64,000 nucleotides of DNA from Gonapodya sp. JEL0774 (taxonomy: Eukaryota; Monoblepharomycota; Monoblepharidomycetes; Monoblepharidales; Gonapodyaceae), in the NCBI GenBank assembly GCA_027604505.1, contig JADIIX010000040.1:103955-167954 (forward strand), given 5' to 3'. Positions within the stretch are counted from its first letter, which is position 1. Every line of letters starts with the position of its first letter. Below, piece by piece: positions 11,601 through 23,002 of this stretch. The notes under the pieces are model-generated. The model was not told where the DNA came from and made no database searches. It was given only the letters and a program-made list of their open reading frames with translations. A program made the position numbers and the translations under genes.

Positions 11601-12225
11601 AAAGATCCATCACAGCTGTTGGGCAACCGAGGTTCTTCTCATCATTAAACGATTGAGATCGAAAGTGTTGAAGCTACGAACGAACCTTGGTTGTGAAACT
11701 GAGCGAATTGCGCGCTAGCGTCCTGAAGCAGCAGCATTATGTTGGGTTTTCCGAGATTCAAATGGGCAGTAACAGCTCCAGTTCAAAATCACCTGTCCAG
11801 CGACTCGGAGAAGGATCTTTTTGCCACCAGGATGCTTTAATGGATATGATGCGGTGAGAAGGTGAAGTTACGTGACGTACGGGTGAGCGAGAACGGATCG
11901 GCCACGAACCTCATCGACAAATTTGGTCACATCGTATACATTCCCATTCACGATAATCTATTAGTCCGTACCATCCCGTAAATGTGCGCCGGTTGGGCGG
12001 ACCAATCCAAGAAGTTGTTAAATGGAGAACAGTTAACGAAATGGGTCTAAGTGACTCGGAAAGCACGCGGGAAAGGCTGCTGACCCATGCGTCTTTTTCC
12101 GAGTTATGCTGAGCGACCTGGTCGTAAGAATTTCACAGCGCGTGGTTAGTTCTCGCCATTTTCGTGAAGGACAAAGGACGCGGTCTCCGAAGACAAACCT
12201 CCACAGCGGTGAAAGTACCTGCCAT
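8678..12225 (-). CDS. Cytochrome b5 / acyl-CoA dehydrogenase fusion
   Basis: The N-terminal cytochrome b5 fold starts MAGTFTAVE|VAQHNSEKDAWV and continues IVNGNVYDVTKF, HPGGKKILLRVAG and FHNQ; the His of HPGG and of FHN are the expected haem ligands. An acyl-CoA dehydrogenase follows: FEWEEAG, ITEPETGSDTQNI, NGTKKWITNAIW, YFITAVRTGGPGGAGVSMLLIERK, FEDVKVPAENILGT, and near the C-terminus QIFGGLAYTRGGQGGKVERTYRDVRAYAIP then GSEEIMLDFGIRESI. It should oxidise acyl-CoA thioesters with FAD. Gene structure is complex, with about 15 short introns. The linker VPFSDPMWMQDWHHPFYKDSH requires an 8-nt exon, a 26-nt exon and a 1-nt exon. The predicted C-terminus runs about 40 residues past the usual family end before the stop at 8678, so a final intron could be missed. 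Chain length preference is unknown. Confidence 0.92.
11208..11208 (-). other. Predicted single-nucleotide exon of the acyl-CoA dehydrogenase
   Basis: A polypyrimidine acceptor (TCTCTCTCGTCAG) is followed by one T and then by the donor GTATGTTCC. The upstream 26-nt exon ends in phase 0 (HHPF), and the next exon starts AC-AAA-GAC. Inserting T makes TAC (Tyr), giving HHPFYKDSHFRLAKYL and the correct frame. Without it the frame runs into a stop. The two introns would be 68 and 63 nt. The alternative is skipping both this exon and the 8-nt exon, which keeps frame but destroys the linker motif. Confidence 0.5.
11373..11380 (-). other. Predicted 8-nt microexon of the acyl-CoA dehydrogenase
   Basis: On the minus strand an acceptor (CCTCTGAAG) is followed by TCCAATGT and then by a strong donor, GTATGTTGG. 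Including these 8 nt joins GA from the upstream exon to GG of the next and yields S-D-P-M-W-M-Q-D-W-H. That fits the P-x-W-(Y/M)-Q linker of cytochrome b5 acyl-CoA dehydrogenases. The flanking introns would be 66 and 70 nt, usual for this locus. Confidence 0.6.
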
Positions 12226-12647
12226 GACCGAGATGGCGTAACAGGTGAGATGGGGTGGTAGGGAGTATATAGAATTCTCGGGCTTGAAGGAACCAGTTTG
12301 TGGTGATTCAAATGAAAATCTTCTTCCGAACCGAAGTTTCCGATCAGAGCTGGGGACCTGGGTTTGCTGCGCCACCCTGGTGGGCTTGTATATAACAACG
12401 GGTGGGTTGTCTGGGTTTTCCCTCCCCCCTCAGACGTAGCAGCAGCTTCCAAGTCTTGTAGAATCTTTCCTTGGACATTTTTGTTTTCCCTCCTTCCATC
12501 TCCCCAGGTCCCCACCACCACCACCCCCGCCCTCACTTGTTCCGGAAACATGTTCGAGTCCGATATTATATATACCTGGAGGCAACTGAATATATTGGAC
12601 AAACACTCAACCTATTCCACCCCCGTATACCCGTATCACCTGTATCC
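12226..12647. promoter_or_regulatory. Divergent intergenic region, acyl-CoA dehydrogenase / membrane protein A
   Basis: About 420 bp between two genes transcribed outward. It holds C-rich stretches with CCACCA repeats and a TATA-like TATTATATATACC at about 12564-12576, some 75 bp before the start of membrane protein A. No coding exon was recognised; an antisense open frame here is compositional. Confidence 0.4.
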
Positions 12648-14886
12648 ATGAGCGCGAGTGGATCAACTACGCGTCGAACTACAGGGGATGTGATAGACAT
12701 CACCTTGGCACCAGCGCAGGCGCAAGGATCCGCACAGGCAACAGACTCCCAGCCCCGCCATCTCACATACTCTCGGGTTCGCCCGATATCGCCAGCAGAC
12801 TTCAAGGATCGCGTTCCCCGTGCACTATGGCTCGCTGCAACTTACTGTCACGTTTCTGCGGAGTCGATGACTCCGTTGTCGGTCCCATTTCTCCTGCTTG
12901 GGGACCTCGCTCTCTCTGCAGCTCTTCTCTACGTCGATCACATTTTAAACGGCGCTGGTCCCCGCTCTATTGTTGCGGTCGCCATTTTCACTCTTGTCGT
13001 TCAAACACATCACAGCTGGGGTGCTTGGGACCTCGCCAAGTTTCACAAAGCGAAGGGAACCCTGCACTGGGCAAGCCCAGTAGGCCGACTCATGCATAAA
13101 GTGTAAGCGTGAATTGCTGTTTTCATGGGGATTTTCCCACCCCACGCAACGTATTTACCACGTGTACCCAATTGCTCAAGTGTGGAGGCTTTAGACCTCC
13201 CTCCCCTGGAGCCCCGGCATAACACTCGAGACCGAGATATCTGCGGCTGCAAGAAATGCCTCATGAAAGATATTCAAGGTGCCGCAACTGTGATGTGGAT
13301 AACCAACCTCTATGGTTTCGCAGCGTGGCTTGTGGCTTCTATTTGCGGAACTCTGAGTGGAATGCTCAGCCCCAAAGAATCTCCAGGGTCTTTTTCCGTG
13401 GGGTTGGTGAGTAGGCAAAATCGTGACTGCATGAAACCGGTGGATGAATCGGTTCCAAACCTGTCTCCTCAGATATATATACTGTGGTTTTCCATCGTCC
13501 GAATGGGCTTTACCGTTGCATGCGTTCACTCTTCCCGACTTGGGACTGTCTACGTGCTGCTCGGAAAGATGGCTTGGGAGCAGCGCCGCTTTCAAGACTC
13601 GTTGTTTGTTGTGAGTCGTTCTTAACCCACACATTCGTCGGCACTGGAAGTGAAGCCATCGGCTCTGTTTCAGACTCTACGGAATATCGCAGATTTGCGA
13701 CAGCCGACACAGCCATCACCGTTGTCTGGTAACCGTTCGCAGTCTCAACTTCGCGCAAACACCGCAAGCGAGAACTTCGAGGATGACGACGACTACTGCA
13801 AAGCTCACTGGTCGATCATGATGACGATTCAACAAGTGAGACATTTGCTGAATGTCTGGTTTGTCTTCTTCCTCTTCCAATGACCCGCCCCCCCCCCCCC
13901 CCCCTCGCCCTCGTATTCACTTGTCCAGGAAAAGCGACAGCTCGAACGAATCTTCCGTTCTCTAGTCGAATTGAGTCTCATACATTTCTTTGCGTTTATC
14001 GTTACAACACATGCGTCTGGATGTGCTTCTGGGTACTGGACGGCGAGTGGGTATCGGCATTCGTTTATTCGAAGTTTTCAGTCACGGTTTATTACTAACT
14101 TCACCGAACCATACAAGTGGCGCTCTTAACACTAAGTTATTTCGTCGTCAAGTCTTTTGTCCTCGCCCAGTTTAATGCTGCAGCCCTCACTACGACCACA
14201 ATTATTCGTCGCGCTGAAAGGGAGCTCGCTTTTCTCTCCCTGGACCTCGTTCATTTGAAAAACAAGATTACCCTCGAAGCACTGGGAGTGAGCAACTACA
14301 ACCGAACCATGACTGTTCAAAGCTCTGTTCAGCGAGAAGACAGTGGTGCTGATCTCGACCAGGGCTTGGAAACCTCTGACCCCCGTTTGTCCGCCCACGG
14401 GAACGAGGCCAACGAATCTCGCCCATCAGATGATCTGGTTGGTTGCAATGCAGCTTGCAAGTGTGATCTTCGCTATTCATGTGCTCATTGTAAGAACTTC
14501 ACTGTCAGATTCGCGCGGAAGGTTTCGTGCCACACTACGCAGTGTTGACGGAGACTATGAACGACTGGAATGGCACTCTACCGCTTTATCCGGTTCCAGA
14601 CTCCTATTCGGGTCGAACATTGCCTCTCGCTCTGCCTCAAAACTCAGCTAGGATTCTCACACGAGAACTATTGGATGCACGGCTTGAGGAAGCAGAGGGC
14701 CATCGCTCTGTATTACATCAACTGACACGGGGTGACGAGTTTCTGGTAACATTTCTCGGAAGACCGTTGACATTTGAACTAGCGAGAGCGATCGCGGGAG
14801 TCGCCATTGCGGGAGCCTATTTAGCGTACGAACTTTACAGAGGGGGTGGTTACAGCTTCGAGCTAGCATTCAGTTGTGGTGCTTGA
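12648..14886 (+). CDS. Multi-pass membrane protein of unknown family, paralog A
   Basis: Not a family I recognise. About seven hydrophobic segments are visible. The order is: a hydrophilic N-terminus; PADFKDRVPRALWLAATY; two membrane segments (LSVPFLLLGDLALSAALL and RSIVAVAIFTLVVQ); KAKGTLHWASPVGRLMH; and a cytosol- or lumen-side loop with RHNTRDRDICGCKKCLMK. These are followed by segments 3 and 4 (ending SRLGTVYVLLGK..EQRRFQDSLF), an acidic EDDDDYCKAH stretch, segment 5 (EKRQLERIF..SGCASGYW), segment 6, and IIRRAERELAF. The C-terminus has LVTFLGRPLTFELARAIA, segment 7 and the tail RGGGYSFELAFSCGA. At least nine exons splice in frame. A poly-C run lies in one intron (about 13888-13905). The start at 12648 (MSASGS) is favoured because it follows the TATA-like site; the frame stays open upstream. 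Its closest relative is paralog B at 27258-29468. Function is unknown; sensor, channel or transporter roles are all possible. Confidence 0.85.
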
Positions 14887-15082
14887 GTGCCCTAAATAGC
14901 ACTGGATAATTCTGTTAAAACTTTCATATTATGTGCATTTGTAATTGTTTATTGCTTAATGGTATGTGAATAACGAAAGCATGTGAATACCTGCAGAATC
15001 TGATCTGACAGGAGCCGTGTGCAGTGGGTGGCCAGTTTCATGGCCGTTCCCATTCTGCTCGCTCCTGCATTACTCCGTGGAT

Positions 15083-18000
15083 ATGAACCCCCCGGCCAAG
15101 CGACAAAGGCTCGACAGCGGGGAAGCAATAATTTCTGTGGCTGGATGTCAACCGGATGCGGACTTTCTTTGGTGAGAAAGAGAGACCCTGCATGTACGGA
15201 ATCTCTGCGAAGGCGTACTCATGGACACTACCTTCCCGCGTTCAGCCCGATCTGCATTGACACGCTACGAGAGGCGGTGAGTTGTCACTCAGACGTGATT
15301 TGCTGACGATTGCGGTCTCGCTCGAAACTACAATGGAGGTATCCCGATTTCATTCGTGAACATTATAGTATATGACGAGATGTGGGCATTCCTTCTGCCA
15401 CGCCTGTATCGTGCGACACCTCGAGTCCTCTCGCCAAGAGTGTCCCGTTTGCGCGACGCCGGTCAAAGCGGACCAGATATTTCCAAACTTCACCCGTGAG
15501 TGGTGTTGGGAAAGCTTTGACAAACCGATAGTGATGGTCGGTTTTGCTTGTCTAATTCGTTATTAATACACCCCCCCTACTGGTCTTGTTATGACTAGTC
15601 ACGAAACTTCTTTCGCGTCCCAATCTTCCCTCAAACTCCACCGCCGTTCTTCCCTCGTCCTCCAACCCCTCTGACCGCCGCTCCCTCGATGCTCTTCTGA
15701 CTACTCTCCTTGATCAAAAACGGAAACTTGAAGCGGGAGAGCGAGAGCGAGACTTGCTGGCGGTTGAGGAGTTTTTGAAAGGAGCAAGGATCAGGAAAGA
15801 AGAGGTACGCTCGAGGCGATGGGAGGAGTTTGCCGACTTGAGCATCGGTGCCCTGTGGCTCACTTGCGGCAAGCGTCGTCCGAACTTGCTCTCTGAGGTA
15901 GTGAGGGACTGAGCTCATTGTACCTACTTTTTGTTTGCTAGCAAAAGCTGCAACTTACTAGGCATCTTCGCATTATCGATGCCGACTTGGCCTCTTTGCG
16001 CGCCCAATTATTGACCATCGAGAGCGCAGCAGGGAGCGGTGGAGAGAGTTCGCTACAGCTGAATGTACTGCAGGAAGCTGACGGGGTAGTTGCTGCGGGG
16101 CCCGATGATGTTGCGCTGCTGAATCAAAGTAGGAAGAGACGAGGAGTGAGTGTCATTACCTGTCCTACAATCACTGTTTTTCTCATCTGTGTACCATAGC
16201 TCGACGCACTTGACCCTGACCCTCTTGAGGCTGTGTCGGTCCCTGGAGCAGCCTCCAATGGCATGGGCTCGGATGTTCCCGATGACGTTGACAATCTCAC
16301 AACAACGTCAGGTCGGCCCGCAGCAACGGTCCCTTTACCTGCAAAGTTGACTTCACGGCAGCGTAGAGCCCTCAGAGAACATGCGGAGGACTTGGAAGAA
16401 GCATACGAGGAAGGGCGATTAAATGGTGAAGGGATAGGTTTGCTATTGCAGGAATGCAGAATTTGTCTCTGAAGGATTCACCTTCACAGCCATGGAATCC
16501 ATCGCGAGTTCCTCCGCCGCAGCTCCGGATCCTCTGAATACTTTTCGCGGAGTTCTTTCGCACTGCATGCGATATTCTCGTGTACGTACCCTTGCTAGGC
16601 TACACTACGGGGACGGACTCACGGGCGGGACCAACTCCATTGTGAGCGCGATCGAGTTTGATAGGGACGATGAGTATTTTGCCACTGCTGGTGGGTGTCT
16701 ACTGGCTGATCACATTTTGGGACATAATCTTCGATTGAGTGTTGATTAAATGAAATCCAGGGGTCACCAAGAAAATCAAAATTTTTGAGTACGCTTCGGT
16801 GGTAGCGGATTACTCCTCCCTGTATGGTGGGCGTTCTGAAACAGATATATCAACAGAAACAACCAAGCAGCGCCGACGGGGGGGCTCAACCCTCGCAAAG
16901 CGGCGACCTGGGTCATCAGTCGCAGTTGTGGCATCCGCAGTTGCTGCAGCAGAAGATAGCAATCGACGAATGAGGAAGGGCAGGGGTGGGAAAAGGTCAA
17001 AGAGAAACGCGGTCGTCGTGGAGCGAATCGGTGAGGACGATGATTTGTCAGACGAAGAGGAGGAGGAGGAGGAAGCTGGTGATGGTGTTCCCCGTTATCC
17101 GGTGAGGGAGATGAACGGAAGGAGTAAAATCAGGTCAGAATGTCCCACTTTTCAGCGAATATTTTCTCTTTTACTTACCTATTGATTCACTTTCAGTTGT
17201 GTTTCGTGGAATACCTACATCAAGTCTCATCTCGTCTCGTCCGACTACGAAGGTGTTGTGACACTCTGGGATGCAGCAACTGGTCAGGCAGTGTCTCACT
17301 TTGACGAGCATGAGAAACGGGCATGGAGTGTGGAATTCTCCAGGATGGACCCCATGATGGTGGCCAGTGGCAGCGACGATGCCAAAGGTGAGGGATGATA
17401 GAAATTTGAGAATCGCGTAGAGCTGAGTGAACCTTGAATCCACCTAACAATAGCCAAGATTTGGTCCACGAACCAAAGACACTCTGTCTGTACAATCGAG
17501 GCCAAGGCAAACGTGTGCTCTGTGCGGTTTAATCCTGAGGTAAATTACCAAGTGGCCTTCGGCTCTGCGGGTGAGTGCTGGAGGGATAACACGGAGAATT
17601 CAAACAAATTCATTGCGCATTTTGTTGAATGAAATGCCATAGATCACTTTGTACATTACTACGACATCAGGAACCCATCGCAACCTATTCACTCATTCAA
17701 GGGTCACAAAAAGGCGGTTTCTTATGGTATGTTATACAGCCTTCTTGGTCTGCCCTTTCTCCAAATCTCAGTGTTGGACTCCATCCTGCAGTCAAGTTTG
17801 CCGGAAAGGACGACGTAGTGACTGCGTGAGTGACTGCAGCAAACGATAACTGAGTCAAACTCTCAATGCCTGTGTCATTGCGTGTCTTCCGCAGCTCGAC
17901 AGACGGCACTTTGAAGCTGTGGTCAATCCCAGAGACTCTACGCACAGGCACATCGTCCATCACGCGCACTTTTTCTGGACATGTGAATGAGAAGAATTTT

Positions 18001-18261
18001 GTCGGTCTGAATGTTAACAATCAGGGTGAACTCTTCGCTTGCGGCTCCGAGTCAAATGAGGTATTCATCTACCACAGGGCTCTCGCAAGACCCCTCCTCA
18101 CCCATGGATTCGGCGCGCCTCTCGTTTCTACAACAGGCGAGCCTGCCTCGGAATCCGATGCCTCGCAATTCGTAAGTAGTGTTTGTTGGAGGAGGCACAC
18201 GGCCAATCAGCTTGTTTGTGCGAATTCCTGTGGAAGACTGAAGGTGGTGGAGATCGTGTAG
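15083..18261 (+). CDS. COP1: COP1 E3 ubiquitin ligase (RING, coiled coil, WD40)
   Basis: COP1 (RFWD2) is a RING E3 that recruits VP-motif substrates through its WD40 propeller and targets them for degradation. The start [14 protein letters not shown] carries a basic, nuclear-signal-like patch. An intron then creates [35 protein letters not shown], a complete C3HC4 RING. A coiled coil follows ([23 protein letters not shown] and [18 protein letters not shown]). The WD40 propeller starts [18 protein letters not shown], the COP1 signature, with [13 protein letters not shown]. It goes on through [67 protein letters not shown] and [21 protein letters not shown], ending at 18261. An acidic/basic stretch ([14 protein letters not shown]) interrupts blades 1 and 2. 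It is tail-to-tail with the HECT ligase. Confidence 0.95.
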
Positions 18262-18391
18262 GATCTGTCTGAGATCTGGAAGGGGGTGACAATGCACATT
18301 CTGTAAATCTAGTTGCATACATGTGGATTAAAATTTACATGATAAACTGTAGTAAATACTTGCAAGAAATTGTTGAAATCTTCTTCTCCAA

Positions 18392-21300
18392 TTAAATGAG
18401 TCCAAACCCCTTAGCATTCTCAATAGCTGTCATCAAGCGCTCCTCCAGCTTCTCTTTGGAACAATACTGCGGGAGTAAAATACGGCCAAAACCTGCATCG
18501 AAGTGTAGCATTTATATAATGCGTCGATACATCTGATGTCATCCAGTAGTAACTCACATGTCATTGCCGTTGGAAGTCTGTCAGTGTCAGGTCCGTTTCT
18601 CTGAATAACGAATGTCACGTTTCCAAGACCTTTCAGTGGCACTCGATCCGAAGCTGTCACAAATGTCAAGAGCTTTTTCTTTTGGTCTTGCGACATTCTA
18701 CGATCACAGGTTGAAACAGGTTGGATCCATCAAACTCGATTCTACAGACGGCTGTATTGGAAGACTTACCCATGGATAATCGTCCAAAAATCACTTTGGG
18801 AGATCAATGGTTCGCTTCGGTCATTGCAGTATCTTTCGGAATTATTGGAGACAGAAGTAACAATCACCGGATAAACTGATCCTCTGGTGCGAACCCGTCA
18901 TATTCCGCGGCTTTCTCAAGCTCGCCGAAATTCAAATCATCACTTCCACACAGCATAAGCTCAAGTTCTTCTGGACGACACATCTGATGTCCCGAATTGG
19001 CCATTGTGATTTGGTACACCATGGAAAACTCGGAGATACTCACTTTAAGTGCCCCTCCTCCACAAACTTTATAGAACCCTCGCTTGAATGCATCGAAGGG
19101 TCGGCGCACCGACTCCTTTGCCAAGTGCTCTACATAAAGCGCCACGAACTCTGTGAATTGTAACATTTGGGGTGACACCAAAACCATCGTAAAACGACAA
19201 GAATCGAACGAATACCTCTCCTATTTTGATTGGTGACGGGTACATTGGAGCCATTTTCGATGAGTTGGTGGGTGACAACTTTGCCATAAACGTCATAATC
19301 GACTTCAAATGATCGCATGAAAACGTCCGAAACATCTCCATCGTCCCATTGGAGCATTTGTTCAAGGCCTCTACCGAGCGCCTGGGCACATATGAAAGCT
19401 CAAATCGACAAAAACAAAGCACGATGTAGGTAATCAACAACAAACCGGAAATGCTTCCTTGATATCCTCCAAAGTGGGTTCTTCCCCAAGCAACTTCTTG
19501 TACACCAATTTCGGGAAGTGTACGTCGACAATTACTCCATTGAACAACGCCAAGCCGAGGATTACTCCGGCCAATTCGAAGGTGGAGGAAGGCTCTGGCG
19601 ACCAACCATTGATCCAGGAAAAACGAGTCTCCTCGTCATACGTGAAGAGCCCTGTTTAAACGCTTTAAACCACCCGCTGAATCGTCAATCAGCGGTTGCA
19701 TATACCTACCGTACGCCGGGTCCAACAAATTGTTCACTACGACCTGAAAGAACTCCTTTTGCACCCCACCTTGATCCATACCCTCCTCACCTCCCCCAAC
19801 AAACTTCACTCGAAGAGGCTTTTTGAGATCCTTCTCCTTTTTGGTAATCTGGGATGATAATATCAAGTGTATTCGAAAATCACCAATATCAGTGAGACCA
19901 CGAGAAAGCACACACCTGAAGTAGAACATCAGCTACCTTAAACGATCATAATAAATCGTAATCACCACTGAACGACAGAAACAACCAAGCTGAAAAAAAC
20001 CAACCAGTTTCTCCCGTCGAACTTCGAGTACCAGATAAGGCATCACATGCTCTCGAAGGCGATCCTCCAAGCCCGTCACGGACGGCGAGTCTTGAAAAAA
20101 TCTTTGTGCGTGGATCACGAGAGCGTGATTGACAAAGGCGTCCTGTGCATGCGTAGAAGGGCACAATGTCACGCACCGCGCGTTTAGTCATCAGCTCAAA
20201 CAGAAACACTAACTCACCTCAAACTCCACACTCATCTGCACCCTATGTGGTGTACCGATCGGAAATCAGCACTTCCAAACACGATTTTCTCCACGGAGTA
20301 CACAACTCAACCTGACCAAAACGAACTTCCAAACTTACATCGAATCAATCCTAATCACCTTGGTCTTGCTCACCGCGTCAAACAAAAACGGATAACTGAA
20401 CCAACTGAAAGCCCTCTCCCCGCCTGCGCCTCCGGACCCTCCAGCACCAAGAGTCGCTCCGGTGGCTCGAGCATCCAATATTCGCCGCCAGGTCCGGTAC
20501 TCCTCTTTGAAATTGAGCTCCGCCACGGCAGAGTTGTAGAAGGCGGATAAAGGGAGGGGTCGAGGGATGGCAGATTCGTTTGCGTGATCTATTTTCCAGA
20601 AACGGTTGAGTCGTCACATGACGACGGCACAAATCTATACAACGCACAAAACAGTTGTAAAGTCTTGACAGCGGAAACGACCGCATCGTTCGACTGCAGG
20701 TTCTGCGAGAAATTGTCCGACACGAAGGCTTGAAACGCTTTCACGATCCTATCTAGACCACTTTCATCGTATCTTCAAAAGACGATCGTGTCACACGATG
20801 GCAGACAAGGTGAATATTCACACAGGAGACGGAGGCTACACACTTTGAAAACCATCGAACGAGGTCCACTTTCACTGCAGATCTCAAATTTCCTACGATT
20901 GTTGCAGCTCGTCTTACTAAGCATGATGACATGGAGTGACCAGAGAGGCAAGGGTTCTTGAAGCATTTAAATGAAACATCAACGTCATAGCAAATCATCG
21001 ACAGGTATCCGGCAAAACCACGCACCTCCAAATGTACAACGATCTCTCTCACACCCGGAATTCTCTCAACTTTTATAGCTCTCGGGTATATTTCGATATG
21101 GGAGAGTGCCACATCGGCTGCTTCGGCGAGAGCTGTTGCGAACAACGGTTGGGGTTCCTAAAGTATAACAATTGCAATGGCGTCGTAAGGTCCAGGAGAC
21201 ATGGGGTGGCTCAACCACAGCAAGCGAAGATGAATCTTACGAGTTTCTGGATGGACGTGTACAGCGCCCGCACGGCCTGGATGTCCATACCACCCAACGA

Positions 21301-22829
21301 TCCAGGTTCTCCTCGCGCTCCCATCACCCCACCAGTATCCACAAAGCTACTTCCCACGGCGATCGAATTTGAAAAAAATGAACGAATTGAGTTCGATAAT
21401 GTAGCCGCCCGAGACTGGGCGGTGGACGGGTCCGCATCAAAGGAAAGACTATAATCCTCCACCGCTTGTCGAACAGAGACAGCTGTGAGGTACGCAGGCG
21501 AGGAGTCACTCGCCGTCACTGCTCCACCGAGGCCATCGCTACGGCTCCGCTCCCCGCCCTCGCTCTGGACTTCGGTGGATGGGGATCTCGAGAGTGCCGG
21601 AGAACCTTCTCCGAGTTCTCCGAGCGTTGCAGAGAGATGCGTGGGAAGAGAAAAGGTTTGCGATGGGATTGGTGTTGCGGATGACGGTCGGTCGACCGAC
21701 GCACGGCTGTTCAGCGAGGGAGAGAGACCCGATGGTGGTGTGTTATTGAAACGGAAGGGGAGCGCAGACGCGGTGACTTTTGGTATGGTCGTGAGTGTCG
21801 AGTGATCAGTGAGCTGGCTAAAAGTTGGAATGTGCTCCGGGCTGGATGAGGCGCGACTTGCCAGCGAGGGTTCTGCTTCACAGTCCAGCTTCCCCTCACG
21901 AGGAAGGTCGGGGAGTTCCCCGGTAGAATTGAAAAGCGACGCAAACGGAGAAGAAGCAAATAGTGAGAAAAGCAAGCTCCGATTTGCCGGATTCGGTGTC
22001 GAGGCAGCTGGGAGAGCAGACTCGGCTTCGGGGCCCAACCGTGATCTCATCGGAGAAGTTGTCCCGGCCCCTACACCTGCACCACAGGTGACTAATGATG
22101 ACTCTCCAATGTTCATTTCCCGCCTGACGCGCGGTGGTGTTCCCGGCGGTGTCCCTGATCGAGATCCCGAAGGGGTGGTAATGAGAGCGGAGGGAGGAAG
22201 AACAACATCCAGAGGCTCAGACGGGCACCGAGGACAGAAATAAGTCTTTGGTCGGAAAGCCAACTGTACAGACATGATAGCGGCGGCATCGGCGGAGAGG
22301 CGTGGTGCGGCTGCGATGACGATGTTTACAGGCCGTTAACTTTCACTGTTGGTGACGGTACAATAGAGGGCGGGACTCGCATACCCTGACAGGAAGCACA
22401 CAGTTTGTAGGAGCATGTGGCATCTCCGCAGCCGATGGCGAGCTGGTAATAGTATCTTGAGAACAATACGGGAGAGTAATCGACAACGTGAGCTTGGGGG
22501 GGCTCGAGTACGAACGGGGGTGCCATCAGGAGGACAAAGTCAGAGCACAGTTCCCACCTCTTGACAATCTTTTCAAAACGAGTCTTCGTTTCTGCGGGAA
22601 TTGAAGATATGGTGGGCGTCGTTGTGATGGCAGTCAACTTGGTTTCGATGCCAGTCGGGGGGACGCCTTCCCCGCTTGACGCGGAGGGTGACGTCATTAC
22701 GGTGGAGTGTGCTGAGAAAACAGAGCAGAGATGTGATGGGATGGAGCGACAAAGACGAAGCGCAGGCGATGATGTCGCCGATGATCCCTCACGACTGCTG
22801 TGGCCACTCTTGCCTTCGGTTGTATGCAA
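18392..22829 (-). CDS. UBE3A-like HECT E3 ubiquitin ligase with AZUL zinc finger
   Basis: N-terminal AZUL zinc-binding domain typical of UBE3A/Hul4: [22 protein letters not shown], then after an intron [13 protein letters not shown] long Ser/Pro-rich linker follows. The C-terminal HECT domain shows [78 protein letters not shown] and [13 protein letters not shown]. It continues [31 protein letters not shown] (catalytic Cys, immediately followed by an intron), and a last exon with [28 protein letters not shown]. The end at 18392 matches the family C-terminus exactly. The predicted product is large, over 1000 residues with many short introns, and the start (first ATG of the open exon, 22829) is uncertain. 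It transfers ubiquitin through a Cys thioester; substrates are unknown. Confidence 0.9.
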
Positions 22830-23002
22830 TAGACATAGATTCTAATTAATACCGACCCGAAACATTTATTTAATGTCTAGTCGTAGTCATAGTTTCAGAT
22901 GATTACAGAGCGTGTTAATCTAAATACGAGAGACTTTTGGCATACCTCGTCCATTACCCTAGGAAACTACCCCCGATCAACCTGCCCCTCTCCCATTCTC
23001 TC

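Noticed and set aside
12033-12602. Minus-strand open frame of 189 codons
   Set aside because: It crosses the first exon and intron of the acyl-CoA dehydrogenase in a frame that does not encode the cytochrome b5 motif.
21809-22243. Plus-strand open frame of 144 codons
   Set aside because: Antisense shadow of the Ser/Pro-rich linker of the HECT ligase.
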